From Apoda limacodes (lineage: Eukaryota; Arthropoda; Insecta; Lepidoptera; Limacodidae): a stretch of DNA of 64,000 bases. The first letter of the stretch is position 1, and every line of letters starts with the position of its first letter. Location: assembly GCA_946406115.1 (NCBI GenBank), contig OX291540.1, forward strand, positions 11,094,563 to 11,158,562, in the 5' to 3' direction. Shown in pieces: positions 1 to 12,400 of the stretch. The notes below the pieces were generated by a model. It ran no database searches. It was not told the origin of the DNA and saw nothing but the letters and a program-made list of their open reading frames with translations. Both the position numbers and the translations under genes were made by a program.

Positions 1-1712
1 TCGGCTCTACTCTAAAACATCAAAGCAACCGCTCGCCATGTTGTCGCCAACTACCGGAGTTGTTTCTTTATTGATTTGCACACCAAATGCTTTGTAAAAC
101 AAACTTTTGCACTCAACATGTACCTAGCGAAAATTACTTTTTAATGTATTTTTTTCGACATAAAAATGTCCACAAGAAAATCTCGCTTTAAGTTGCGAAA
201 AAGAAAATGCTTTATTTTTCTCTTAATGACTGCCATTTTGAATAAACAAATATGGGAAGCTATGCAAACAAAGCAATTATTTTGAAAGATTACGTACCCT
301 GATTAAAAACAACATTAATATTCGTTAATAACGCCGCAGTAAAGCCGTTATATTCAATTTAGTAAAAATATTAAACTTGCAACAACAACACTGTGTTAGT
401 TTTTATATTTTATCCCAGGAGTTACAGCATTATTCAACTTATAGGTAACAAAACCATTAAAGTGAAATGCTGACGCGGCTCTTTACTTCGAAAAGGAAAT
501 AGAATTCTGTCAGCCCTATTTCTTGAACATTTTTATTGGCAACATCGACTTTATTTTTTAGCTTAGATCCTATTATTACTTTTGCCTTCCTTTTTGTGCG
601 TTTGTAGTGTCATTTAATATAAATATGTAGTCAACATTATAAACAAAACTCAATATTATCAATATTACATACTTTTATATAAATAGAAGTAAGAATTTTA
701 TACTTTTTTGCAACACAAGTTAGACCTCTGAACTCGATTCAGCGTTAGATGTAGTAACAAGGACTAAAGGACTAAAACTTTTTGAATATAATCATAACTG
801 ATTTACCGTGATAGTTTACAATATCATACAACTACGTTTACAAATTTTTGGCATATTCTAAGATTCTTTTTATTGTTTGTAGCCATCCTTTTAGTACGTC
901 ACGTAAATCTTAATTTTAGACCCCCCTCCCCCCTTCTCACGCTTTTTATCCAATTTTAGCATGAACAATTTGACTTTGTTATTTTTGTGACGTTTTAAGT
1001 TGATGGCCCCTTTGGAAATTATTAAAAATGTAGCGTTAAACTGTGATTGTAAATATAAATTGGCAAATTGATAATAACTCTTTGAGGTTCTATGTAGTTC
1101 CAACTAGCAATCGTAGATCATTTGTGTAAAACAGATGGAAATTTAAGATATCACTAGATAGAACATAAATGCCGTTATTGATATTGCCAATGGCCTCTTA
1201 TGTGCAGATATGATGTACGGTAGCCGGTAGCTCGTTCGATGCTCGGGGGTACAATTACGTATATCGCAATTCTCTCTAACACTGACCCATGGAATGAGAC
1301 ATGAACGTATTACAATCTTACCGTGATCCATTTGATGGAGGTGGCAATACTGGAAAACTCTGTTAAACGTTTTGAAGTTTATATTATATAGTAAGAGTAG
1401 AAAACTGAAATTGTCTATTTGTTGGTATTTTCTACTACGAAAAGTTTAATGTACGAGTGCTTGCATTACACAATTCAGATATTTAGTTCATCTAAAGCTC
1501 TGTTTTAATCCGTTATTGTGGGAAGTATATAAAAATATTATTTCAAAATACTACATTCGTATTGTAATCGCTATTTGTGTGTTTCCGACTCAGCTGTAGG
1601 ACATAATCTCGTGTGAACTGGTTGGTAATATAGTCATATAATCATAAAAAAACGGGTGTGTCTATAAATGGACACAGGTTAGCCTAAAACTTTTTACGCG
1701 TTTTGTTTTGCT
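1..1712. other. Gene-free AT-rich stretch
   Basis: Apart from the repeat end at 886-960 I see no exon, RNA gene or clear repeat. Open frames here are short, AT-rich and without splice-site support. Confidence 0.5.
886..960 (-). repeat. Dispersed repeat end, 'ccatccat..acgtca' family
   Basis: On the minus strand this reads as an ACGTCA-type stretch followed by a G-run (the plus strand shows cgtcacgtaa, then a run of C and 'ttctcacgc'). The same organisation recurs at 59389-59470 and, diverged, at 36484-36600, in plus orientation. I take the three as copies of one old dispersed element. The class is not clear; a non-autonomous DNA transposon end is possible. Confidence 0.4.
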
Positions 1713-1930
1713 TTTTTTTCTGAACTGACAATGCAGTTGACTGTTGCAGCGATTACTGCGTCACCGGGCTTTTGGGGCGAGACTCTGTAGGAGTCTCAGT
1801 CCATATAGCGCCCACCGCTCAGGGGCTCCCCGCGGGGGGAGCCTCGGCTTGGGTTGACGCTCTCGGGGGACTCGATCCTGGAGGTGAGTCAGCGCCAGGA
1901 GGGGAGTTCCCCGTTACTTACGCTCTTCTA
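1713..1930 (+). repeat. GC-rich repeat, copy 1 of a two-copy family
   Basis: A GC-rich block in AT-rich surroundings. Its first ~75 bases (T-run, 'ctgaactgac', 'atgcagttg', then 'gggcttttggggcgagactctg') match 16563-16655 closely. The remainder continues with C- and G-rich runs and ends near 'ttccccgttacttacgc'. The open frame through it (1772-2152) has a glycine/alanine/proline-rich start that simply follows the GC-rich DNA and then runs into AT-rich sequence, so I do not call it a gene. The element type is not recognised. Confidence 0.5.
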
Positions 1931-2159
1931 TATAAACATAATAATGGAATAACTTTCTCTCTCTCTGTGTCTTTTTTATCTCCTACACACACAGGCTACG
2001 AAAATATAGGTGTACGTGCACCTGCTGCTTCTATCTGTAAATGTCGGTTTTTTTACGCTGACACCCTATCCCAAAACCATTGTCAAAATGCTTATTCGGT
2101 CATAGTTTTTTTTGTAAAAGATCACAGTAAGAATATTCCAAATTTCAAATGATATGTTG

Positions 2160-5100
2160 GAATCTGTGCTTCGTACTTTATGAAGCTCGATTTGAATGGA
2201 AATGTATTTGTCACTCACCAATAATGTAACTGGAAATTATCTGGAATTTTGCATTCAAGCAGTTATTCGATAGCCTGAACGGGATATCCGGTTGAGTTTG
2301 TTAGTTTAACATACGCTGTTTGTACATGCGAATCGTTACCGAACTTAGCTTTGATCATTACCCGATTATGGCGAAGCCAAAAGGAGGAGGAAGGTGTTAT
2401 GCCTTTGATAGATTTATAGTTATTTAAGTATGTTTTCTCATATATGCTAAATATCATAATTTGAGGAATAAGGTATTGTAAGACGCATCTTGATGGTCCG
2501 CTGGATATAGACTATGTGACGTTACACTAGGTTCAATATGGCGCATATATATCATATCATATAATAAATCATATCATACAAAAAATGTGTCATGAAAAAT
2601 GAAATAGTCTTGTTAGCATATCTTCTCTTAATCGCAAAATTAAAACCCTAAAATAATTAAAAACGCCAACACCTGTCGATTTTAGGTATAAGGTACTTAC
2701 ATTGTTTTTGTGACACTGACTCTACAATCTAATATGAAAATGTCAAAATTTTTATTTAAATCTGGAAGTATAAGCAATTATGTTTTGGGCTCTGTATACT
2801 CTTTAGTATAAACTCTTTTTTACTGTGTAATTTTTTAGGCAACTACATTCAATTGTTTTACAAACAACTAGGTATTTTATAGTTTAATCACGCAGAAGTG
2901 TAGATAGAAGGAGATTTGCAGAGCTGTTATTATTATAATGCGTCAGCGGGGGTTGAAAGGCCAAGGGCGGCTGTATCGACCAGCTTTCGGGGCGCGGCTG
3001 CCAAATTCCCTTAGTAGCCTGTAATAGGGAGCAGAAATATATAAATATGTACATGAACGCTTTTAATTTTAAACAACTAGGTTATAGTATAATAAAGTAA
3101 AATTCTAAAAAAAACAACAAGATCTGTTTAGGATTTATGGAGTTTGCCTGGAAATGACGATAATTGTTGCCAGCATTACATGGTTTCGATGTCTAATAAG
3201 TACAAAACCAATTTAAAAAATGTCTTAAAAAAGGTTGAAGGAAGGTATAATACATCTTATAACGTTTAGTGTCTAAATAAGTTTTCTATCCAAATCGTGT
3301 ACTTATAATATCTTGCATAAAAAACGTTGTAAAATTACTTATTTCTATTTAAACTTTTTAGCAAAGCAATTCTTTGAAATTCTTTATGTGGGAATTAAAA
3401 TCATCGTTTGGTGGCGCTTCATACCATATCATAACCCAGAGTTAATATTACGTTGTTATCAACAACCAACGCAATATTTTTACAGAACTAGAAGATTTAT
3501 TTTAAATTATGCACTCTATTAGCTTTCATTTTCAATATGATTGAATAAATCTTTGTATTATAGATACCTTCGAAGCAGTAGGTAAGCCAGTACATTGGCG
3601 GAGGGATAAAAGCAAACAAACGGTTCGTCAAGTATAATATATGGGTGCGTGACAATAATTTGCATATATTACGAATCAGGCCTCATTCAAGATGCCGCCC
3701 TACACAACACAACGTCTTTGTTTGACTTTGCACCTAATTGCGAACTCTACCAGTCATCACAAGATATCATGGCACAATTTATGCGCAGTCATCACTTTGC
3801 CAACAGGTTTTGCTCCGGGTGTTGAATGGATTAATGAAATTTATACATGTACTAGTAAGGACAAGCGGTAAAATAGGTACATATCTACTAGTGTTTCAAA
3901 CGTTTTAACTGGCTTTTCTAATTCTTATTATGTAGCAGTAGCTATTGATATGAAATATGTGAGTAAGCAAGGGCTGTGTAATATGGTTTAGTCACTAGCA
4001 GCACTATATCCTATTGCTTAATCTTAATTTCTTTTAAGCTCTATAAAATGTGATACCCTTAGCAAGCTTCGAAAAGATGTAAGGTGTTTTTGTATGATAA
4101 AACACGTCGACTTCAATGTTTGACCCATCGTTAACCCTTATGCATTTTGCTCACATCCACACGTTGAAAAACAATAGGTACTTACGTGCCGGCCAATTCG
4201 CTGAATAGACAAAGTCTGCATCGCTGACATATCTCGGATTCTTATTTGACAACCTGAAGAGGCCGCATCGTAAGTTAAACCGATAATCGAAGGGGCAGAA
4301 ATCACGAAAAGCAGCCTAAGATGCCCTGCCCCGGTAGGAACCAGGCGGACCGGACTAAGCGGCAAGGAGATGATGGATCTTCCGCCCTATGATTAACTAA
4401 TTTTCCGAAATATACGAGGCACGGGTAGGTACAGGCACCTATTAAAAGGCCAGGTTAATCTTAGGAACTTGAATGTCAGTATGTACAAAGGCTCGTTGGT
4501 ATCTGTTACACACCTATATGGATTTTGTCATTGATTGCGAGAGTAAAACGGTATATATGATAAAATCTGAATTACCAAAAATTGTATCTCAGGTTTAATA
4601 ACAACCTTTGGGACCCGCGTGGGGCGATACTTCTTTAACTGCGACATCGACCGACATTTTAGGGGCACATAGCAGGTAACTAGCCTTGCCATTAATTTTT
4701 TTATGTACAAAGTTTATTTAAAAAATGTACTACATATAGGTTAAAAACTCTAGTCATAAGCTATATTCAGTTAGAGCGTTTTGTATTGTTCCTGGATCAC
4801 CTTTGTAAACCTTAGTTGAGGGCTGCTTTTTTTTTGCGCAGCCTTTTGTGTGCGGTATCATTGCATTGGTCTGCAAAAAATCATTTGTGTTTCTTTGATG
4901 TATATTTCGTTAGCTTCCAAAGTAAAAATAAAAATGTGTTGCTATCTTACTTCCTCTAATTCCTTACTCATAAAAAGTAACAGTAAATAAGAAGGTCTTA
5001 AAACTGAAAATCTCCTAAATTTTTAAATTCTGTAGGACTGAATTTAAAGGCAAGACTTTGGGTTGTTTTTGAAGACTCAGCTTTTAACTGTTATTCTAAA

Positions 5101-6600
5101 TAATTACTTATAAAAAAGTCATTATTTTTTAAAATTTTTTTCTTAATATAGAACTAAAAGCAACCTACACTACTGGAGTAGCGTTCCTTGGCGATCGTTG
5201 AATATATGCGTCAATACTTTTTGTCAAGCACAATCAATAAAAAAATAATTGGCATAGCTATGCTTTAATGTAATTTAATAATATAGCTTTTAATGTAATA
5301 CAAATTGAAGTGAAGATGATCCTGCCCCTAATATGAAAATATCACGAAGTGAAAATAAATACCTTACTCCGTCACCGATACAAACAACACGGACACGTTA
5401 AATACCTATTCAAAATGGTTCTTAGTGTAGATATTTTTAATTTTTCATAAAGTATTCATTACTTTTGCTTTTTATCTATTAATTTTATTTTCTTGCACTT
5501 CAAGTGAAAAGTAAATCTATTCATGCTAAACATCTCGTTTGTAATAGGTCATTTTAGTCTCTTAATGAACAATCTACTGTAGAACAAAATCTTTTCAATT
5601 TTTTATATTATCCACAATCATACTATTCTACGGAAATCGAACTTAATGCGTGTACGACTCGCACTTGGTCGGTTTTTTTAAATGCAGAACATGTATGCAA
5701 TAAAAGACCCATTTATATGTTATAAAAACGTTAACAGCCGTTTTTTTAATCTTCATTAACCAGAAAGCCCTAATTCTAACTCATAAAATTCTGCGTCACT
5801 TATCTTTGTGTTGAAGAAATTCTTAATAATTCCTTTATTATTGTACCCCAACACATTAAACAAGAAACCAACAGAAATTTTATAACTCTTATATCTGATA
5901 TGAATAATAACTAAAGTCGCTTGTTTTTCACACGCAAGTTCAGTGACCCGTCCGCCCTACAGGGGTAGGCTTTGTGTCGAGCTTTTAATTATGATGGTGG
6001 TAAAATTTATAATCATTTGAGGGTTGCAAGTTTTGTCTATTGATTATCTGTGGTGCTAAATCGTTGTCTGTAAATTAAACTTCGTGTTGACAGAATAAAG
6101 ATAAAGGCTTAAAGCAATTTAAATATTCTTAGTTTATATTCAACTTGCTTTTGCCTGCAGCTTTGCCCCCAGCTACGTTCGGTTATCGACGTAAGTTTGA
6201 TACGGCAACTCATTGACTATAGTAAAACAAAGATTGTTATAGAAAGCTGTAGTTTGTCCACGTGGAATTCAATAATAATTATTTCTGTGGGAATTTCAGC
6301 CTTCTCCGTCTTTTTAATATGACTGTCCCAAATTTTATTGTATTCACAGAAATATTTTGAACTTTTAAGTAATACGTAAGTTGTCTTTTTTTTGTACAGT
6401 TTGTCTCTAAGACAGACAAAACCGCAGATATATTAATGATTATAATACTATGGTCAATAATATCTGGTGAAAATTAAATACTGAATATCTTCAATAACAC
6501 AAAATCGACACAAGAGTTAGCCTTTCAAATGTTTGAAAATTGCCTTGGTCTTGACTTCTACTTCCTCTAAACCTCATGTTACCAAATTTCGTACAATTTC
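2160..6600. other. Gene-free stretch with a few GC-rich patches
   Basis: No exon is supported. GC-richer patches lie at 2936-3020 and 4190-4380. The patch at 4190-4380 is open on both strands for part of its length and has a GTAAGT-like donor on the minus strand near 4185, but no acceptor or recognisable protein. At 6144-6192 a piece resembles the 'ttcggttatcg' linker of the repeats at 41.8 kb. The rest is AT-rich, with common-looking repeat scraps such as 'cgcacttggtcggtttttt' near 5658. Confidence 0.4.
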
Positions 6601-6607
6601 AGTAAAA

Positions 6608-6616
6608 TATAAAAAG
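6608..6616 (+). promoter_or_regulatory. TATA box of gene A
   Basis: TATAAAAAG lies 52 bases before the ATG of the signal-peptide exon. Transcription would be expected to start around 6635-6645, giving a 5' UTR of only 25-35 bases. A consensus TATA box with a short leader is common in strongly or tissue-specifically expressed insect genes for secreted proteins. The region is AT-rich, so a chance match is possible. Confidence 0.5.
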
Positions 6617-6667
6617 TAAAAAAATTTAAAGTCGACAAAAAACACAACTCCCATTTCCTCCAGCAAA

Positions 6668-6725
6668 ATGTTACATTTCCTAGTTCTATTTGTATTGTTA
6701 TTGTATTTGTCACAGTCAGTAGTCG
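6668..6725 (+). CDS. Gene A, first coding exon: signal peptide of a small secreted protein
   Basis: The ATG sits in a good insect start context (CAGCAAAATG). Nineteen codons follow: MLHFLVLFVLLLYLSQSVV, a typical short n-region, a leucine/valine-rich core and a small polar cleavage region. The exon ends after one extra base (G) at a consensus donor, G|GTATGT, so the intron is phase 1. The frame stops soon after the donor, which supports splicing. The matching phase-1 exon is at 16409-16443: the G plus AA gives Glu, and the joined frame is open. The protein should enter the secretory pathway. I do not recognise the family; the mature part seen so far is only 12 residues. The exon is the best-supported part of gene A, and the downstream structure is less sure. 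Confidence 0.6.
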
Positions 6726-7430
6726 GTATGTTAGTCTAGACGTGCTACAGGAATCTAGGAGCCAAGATCGATCTCTAAATTAGCATAGCACCTTGAGGCA
6801 ACGGTACCACTTTATCTCAACACTCGAGTAAAATAGAAAATTCTGGCGTCTTTTGTAATGCTGTGTTAGGTGTAAGCAATGAGATCTGTGTGTAAGTACT
6901 TTTGCGTGTAATTTAACAAATGGAACGCTGTAACTTTTTCTTTTATTTGTATATCTATAGTTGGGAATTCAAATGCCTGTTTTAATAATTATTGTTTTAT
7001 TTGAATCCCTATAATATTACTATCCGGATGTATAAATAATATCTTTACGAATATACTTTTAGCAAAAAAAAAACCTGTCATTCAATCCTTTCATTAAATA
7101 GATTTTCCAGCTTTTGACCTACTGTTCGCGAGATGCTGATCGATAGAAAGGAGCTAGTAGCCAAGCTGCATTTGTTTATCAAAACTGCTCATGTAATCTA
7201 ATCACACAATAGAGCCGTGATACTAGCAGCACATTTTATTGAGTTCTTGCATAATTCAGGTCAGGTTAGGCCGTCACATGACAGTAGTCTTGTCGCTTCG
7301 CGTAAAATTCAGCATTTCAGAAGGTATATGAGCTAGAACGAGACAACAAATTTTAATCCTGTGCACTCACGTGGTTCTTTTTACTGTATTACTTGTACGA
7401 ATGGGTTTAAGGCGCATATAGCAGCTAACT

Positions 7431-7628
7431 ATGTAAATATAAAGCTAGTTATAAGCTATTTTTAGAAGATTTTATATAGTTTCTAAATAATATCTGTGAG
7501 TTGTAGTTAGCATTTCTGCTAAAAGTGACCGTTTTTAGCAGAAATGCCAACTACAACTCACAGATTACTCATAGAAACTATATAAAATCTTCTAAAAATA
7601 GCTTATAACTAGCTTTATATTTGCTACA
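7431..7628. repeat. Near-perfect hairpin (inverted repeat)
   Basis: Two arms of about 90 bases (7431-7524 and 7532-7628) are reverse complements across a 7-base centre (GTGACCG). The outer ~50 bases (starting 'aaatataaagctagttataa') pair without mismatch. A short 6-7 base mismatched patch follows, then ~35 bases with a single mismatch. It could be a small palindromic MITE or, if transcribed as part of gene A's intron, a hairpin RNA. No clear target-site duplication is seen. Confidence 0.8.
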
Positions 7629-8489
7629 TTTGGATTTTAGAAATTCGTTTTCTACGAAGAGAAAATTGAGGATATCTAATGGCGGCGCTAGTGGGGTGTA
7701 TGAGGGCCCTTAATTAGCGAAATTTTATGTTGCAAGTGTGGATGGTGTAGGACCTAATAGCTCTGACTACCCTTCTGGAAGACAGGGTTAATATTTCTCA
7801 TTTAATGTTATATTACATGAGTTAAATTGGAACTATACGCCGATTATTGCAGGTACTAAACTATTTAACAACTAAATTAAAATCACTAAACCTAATATCA
7901 AATATGTGTGACAAATTTCGTACCAACCATGACCTAAAATATTTTTTATGTACTTATGAAATAATGTTTTTATCGTTTATAACTAAAAATATATAAATAA
8001 AACATCTTATTATTACACATCAGGAAAAGCTGACTCAGCTATTTGAGGGTAAACTTCCCCCATTGTCGACATAAGTAAAGCAGAGTAAAGTCACAAAACG
8101 TACCTAATATTCGTATTCAAACGCCTCGCGACAGTAAACGGGCCACCTTCGAGCCAATAAAAATATAATACCTCATTCGCATGCACTAAACTTTCTTATG
8201 AATTGACTACTAAAAAGTCAAGACCCTCACAATGGTGGAAAGATCTTTCTTTTAATATTTGGATTTAATTTAAATATTTACCGAAATGAATATGTAGCAT
8301 TTTACACATTACAATGTTTTTAAATAATTAGGTATTATTGAGATTTACATAAGAATTTCTATGCACTTATATTTCCAAAAAATAAAATATATTTACGAAT
8401 TTTCGTAAACTTCGTGACTATCTCGATTCAATTATGAGGGACTTTTATTAATTTACATTACCTACACCTAACAGCGTCAGACCCTTTTT

Positions 8490-8720
8490 GCATTATAATT
8501 TCCACATTTCCACATCATTACCATTCCACGTAAAAGGTAAGAGATACTCAGCGTCGTCATTGAAGTGGACAATTTATACGATAACAGCGAACAGGAAAGG
8601 GGGGTGAACGCATTCCGCGCGCGTTGTTAGCGAATGAAACATGGCGTCCAGAAAGGACTGTTACGATTAGGACCGAATGTTAACCCTTCTTTGAAAGCTT
8701 TTTGTGGTGTTACCAGTACC
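8490..8720. promoter_or_regulatory. CpG-containing island, possible regulatory element
   Basis: A GC-balanced stretch in AT-rich intron sequence, with a 'ccgcgcgcgttgttagcg' core near 8615 and 'aacatggcgtccag' after it. It has no long frame, splice sites or repeat partner in the window. A conserved non-coding element inside gene A's intron is my guess; an old repeat is the alternative. Confidence 0.25.
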
Positions 8721-9105
8721 AAGGAAAACAATGTTAAAATTCTTCAATCCACATTTTGGAGGATAGCAATAAAAAAACAGGGTCATCAAAATTAAATTAG
8801 TTAACTGTCATAATTATATTAGTTAATTTAATTTGACTGAGTTTGTGTTAATATTAAAAAAAGTGTTTTACAAGTTATATACAAATAGCTATGTTTACAT
8901 ATTTCAAGTTAAAGTTATAACTTCCATTTTATACATATTTTATAGAAACGAACAAAGGAAAAGTTTCTCATAATACCATCAACTCCTGTGCCGACTGTAA
9001 ATTAATATGTACAATAAGTACAGTTCAGTACTTCACTGTGTTTGTTTATATGTTTTTTTTTTGTTTGAGTTCTAACATACGATTTAATTAAAATATTCTA
9101 TATTC

Positions 9106-9411
9106 TTAAACAAACAAAAATGTAACTTGTTGATACAGGTGTAGGCTTCGACGAGAATAATTTTTTTCACTATTATGGAAAAAAAATATAGGCAACCATT
9201 TGCGAAATCCATACAAAAAATCAGATAAGTCATTTTCTCGTACCATAAACCAAACAATGGAGCTATCGGTAATATTTTCTATAGGGGCTTTGTGTAGGGA
9301 CATTAAAAACATAAGCACGAAATGATTGCCCCTCCGACAAACGCAGGGTGCGTAAAGCAAATCTCGGGGAAGGGCACAGACTAAAATACTTCGACTCGAC
9401 CGAACTGACAC
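9106..9411 (-). other. Unexplained open frame of about 101 codons
   Basis: The frame is open on the minus strand from about 9411 to 9106, with mixed composition rather than the usual lysine/asparagine/isoleucine-rich chance frame. It has no supported splice sites or signal peptide and I recognise no domain. It could be a decayed transposon coding fragment or a chance frame in a GC-richer patch. Confidence 0.2.
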
Positions 9412-12400
9412 ATTGCGCTAAAATGTTGTTTTTAATTTATATTTAAATTCAATTTAATCATAAAAAAAATTATGTAGCTTAATGAATTTTTGACATTGAA
9501 CACTTCTAAAAAATAAAAAGAAAATAAAACATAAAATGTATTTCATTTGTAATAAAAATTATGTATTAATATCTGATAGTACCTATGAATTAATTAAATA
9601 ATATTTAATTAAAAAAAAATAACATTGAAAATTGGAATTTATGAAAGAGTAAGAGTATGAGTAGGTATTAGAATTAACTTTAGTTAGGGTTAAATATAAA
9701 TCGGAATAGCAACGAATGATAAGGTGAACACTTAGTTATAAATACAAGCAAAATGCAAAAATTTCTTAAACATTATTTATGGCCACCGCTGATTCCGTTC
9801 TTAAAGGTACGCAATCAAAACAAAGTACAATATTACACTAATCCATAAAAAACGTTTTCGAGATACATCATTCAGAATTTCGAATACGTCTAGAAAATAG
9901 GTAATAATACGATACATTAAAGTAAATCCCTAGCCATACCTTAGTCGTACCAAATAATTTTAATTTCATGAACGTATTTAGTGAAGACAGGTCACGTAAC
10001 ACATTCGTTTCAGGAAAATAACGATTTTTTATATTTAATTTTTATTGTATACTTTAATAGAAAGAAAGTTTCTTCTGTTTCACAAATCCTTTCTTATTTT
10101 TAGACTGTGTTCAATTCAGGCTGAAACAGCACAAACCAAATCAAACACTACACGTAAACCATCGAACATTGAGTTCTATCACGTGCACATAAGAGTATAG
10201 CTGGCTGCATACTAAATTTTGTTTGTAATCAGTATGCGTGCCAAGTACGAACCGTCTGATTGGTGGAACATTCACGGAAGGGTGACAAGTTTAAGTATAA
10301 GATTTGCGCTTTATCGCTATGCTTGAATACACTCTGTTTCAATTTCATTTCGAAATTCGAAATTCATGCTAAATGCTTATCAGAAAGTCGTTTTCAATCT
10401 TTAAAATATAGTTATCACGAAAATTATTTTCATAAATTGTAGGTATCCGTAAATGAACAAATGAGTTATTAAAAAAGCGAAAGATAGTTTATACTTTAAA
10501 TTTATTTTGTAAACAAACTATAAATGATACAGGTAATCAATTTTCATTTGTCAAATACAACTAACGCACATACTTCAAAATAAATTAATGTTTTTAAAAC
10601 TATAACAAATTAATTAATATAAATTATAATGAAGACACAAATAAAAAAAATGTGGTCTTAACTTTGGATCGCTGTTTTAAATTATTCAGGATTTAAGAAG
10701 ATACTTCCACCCTATTTAATATAACGAATAACATTAATTCTTCTGATCTCAGCGAATAATCGCATCAATACAATCGGGTCAACCGTTCAAGCTTGGATAC
10801 TATTTAAACTAAAACTACCTTTTCTGACCCTCTTTATAGTTCCGTCCCCTTGCGGTTATTTTGATTAATTACCGGGTACCAATTTGAATGGGACACTGGT
10901 CCTGATTTCCTATGAATAGAGTTCCACTATAGACGACGTTGATTAAATTTCCGAATCTACGTTCCGGTAGACGTTTGATCCAAATGGCTGTCATCACATT
11001 TCAATTAATGTTTCATTTCACTTTTAGCCGATTTTAGTGTTTAATCATTTTGATGGTTACATGTTATCTTTATTAAATCAATCTTGCTGTATCTATGACT
11101 TTTAGAATTATTTACTTCTCTGCATTATACAGTCAATATATCAGATACTGCCGTTACGATTCTTCGATATTGATGTAATTATTAAATGTACTAACAATAA
11201 TGTTTGTATATATTTATATAGGTTTACGGTTTTGTTACCAAGATGGGGTTATTATATGCATTCTCACGGCGTTCTGATGGGGACCGCCTTTTTTTTTACC
11301 ACTTTAGTCCCACGTGACAGATGGTGAGCCTATCGCCGCAGTTATGCTTTTGATGCAGTGTGCCTAAACAAAAACATATATCGCGAATAACTGACTTTAA
11401 AGTAATAATAATACCAGGGACATTTTAATACCCCCTTTGCTAGTGCTTGTTGAATTACATTAAAGAAGTACCTAAAACAGGATTAGGATTAATTATCCTT
11501 GACATTTTAACTACGCAACAAATAAATAATTTAAATTATCTGCTCAATAATAATAATTAAGATTATTTTGATATAAAAAATCTGGTCGAATTTCAATAAA
11601 ATACAAATTAAGATTAGACAAACAGAGCTTTTAATAATTTAACTGTCGTTATTTCGAGTGCCACTTTCGAGTGGTCTGTTTAAATCCATCAATTGCTCAT
11701 CAACCAACATACAATCATTTCAAAAACATTATGATTTAAAATTCAGAGGCTTTCTAATATCTTTTTGATAAATCCACTTTGTATAATATCTTTTTGTATC
11801 TTAAAATTCTGAAATTTGTTTTCAATTTGATGTCAAACTGAATTATTGTATTCATTGTTCAGTAGCCTAGACAAAGAATAATATGATTCATGTTATTTTA
11901 CTGTTTATTAATAGAGATATATTCATCTAACGATTTTAATATTGAATTTGATTCATTGTATTAAGACTTTGCATCAATAAAGGTTTATTGCTTAAAAAGA
12001 TAACAGAATATAATTACGAAAGAGACCGATTTTCCTATGATGTGGATGCACTAAATCATCAAATCATCAATGATATATTGTTGCAGAACAACCTTACGGT
12101 AGCGAAATGTAACAACTAAGATCATACTATTTTTTATTATTAATGTGGTTCATTAGCAAGTGGCTACTTAACAGCAGGTTAACAAATTGACACCCCGTAC
12201 CCAATTGCTTATTTTTTTTATTAAACAATAATTCTTAACCTTGAGCTTGATTCTTTGCTGATGTTAAAATGGATTTGCATTTGGCTATTATGAATTTTAG
12301 TATCTATTTTGAATAATTAAATTCATGCTAAATCATTCTTGTCGGCAATTTTGTTTTTTTAACTTAACATTTTTAACCTTACCGTTTCACATTCATATAA

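Noticed and set aside
1772..2152. 126-codon plus-strand frame
   Set aside because: The Gly/Ala/Pro-rich start follows the GC-rich repeat and the rest is AT-rich filler; there is no start context or splice support.
6144..6190. Exon-like segment with acceptor 'gcttttgcctgcag' and donor GAC|GTAAGT
   Set aside because: It lies upstream of gene A's TATA box, and 'ttcggttatcgacg' resembles the linker of the repeat at 41.8 kb, so it is more likely a repeat scrap.
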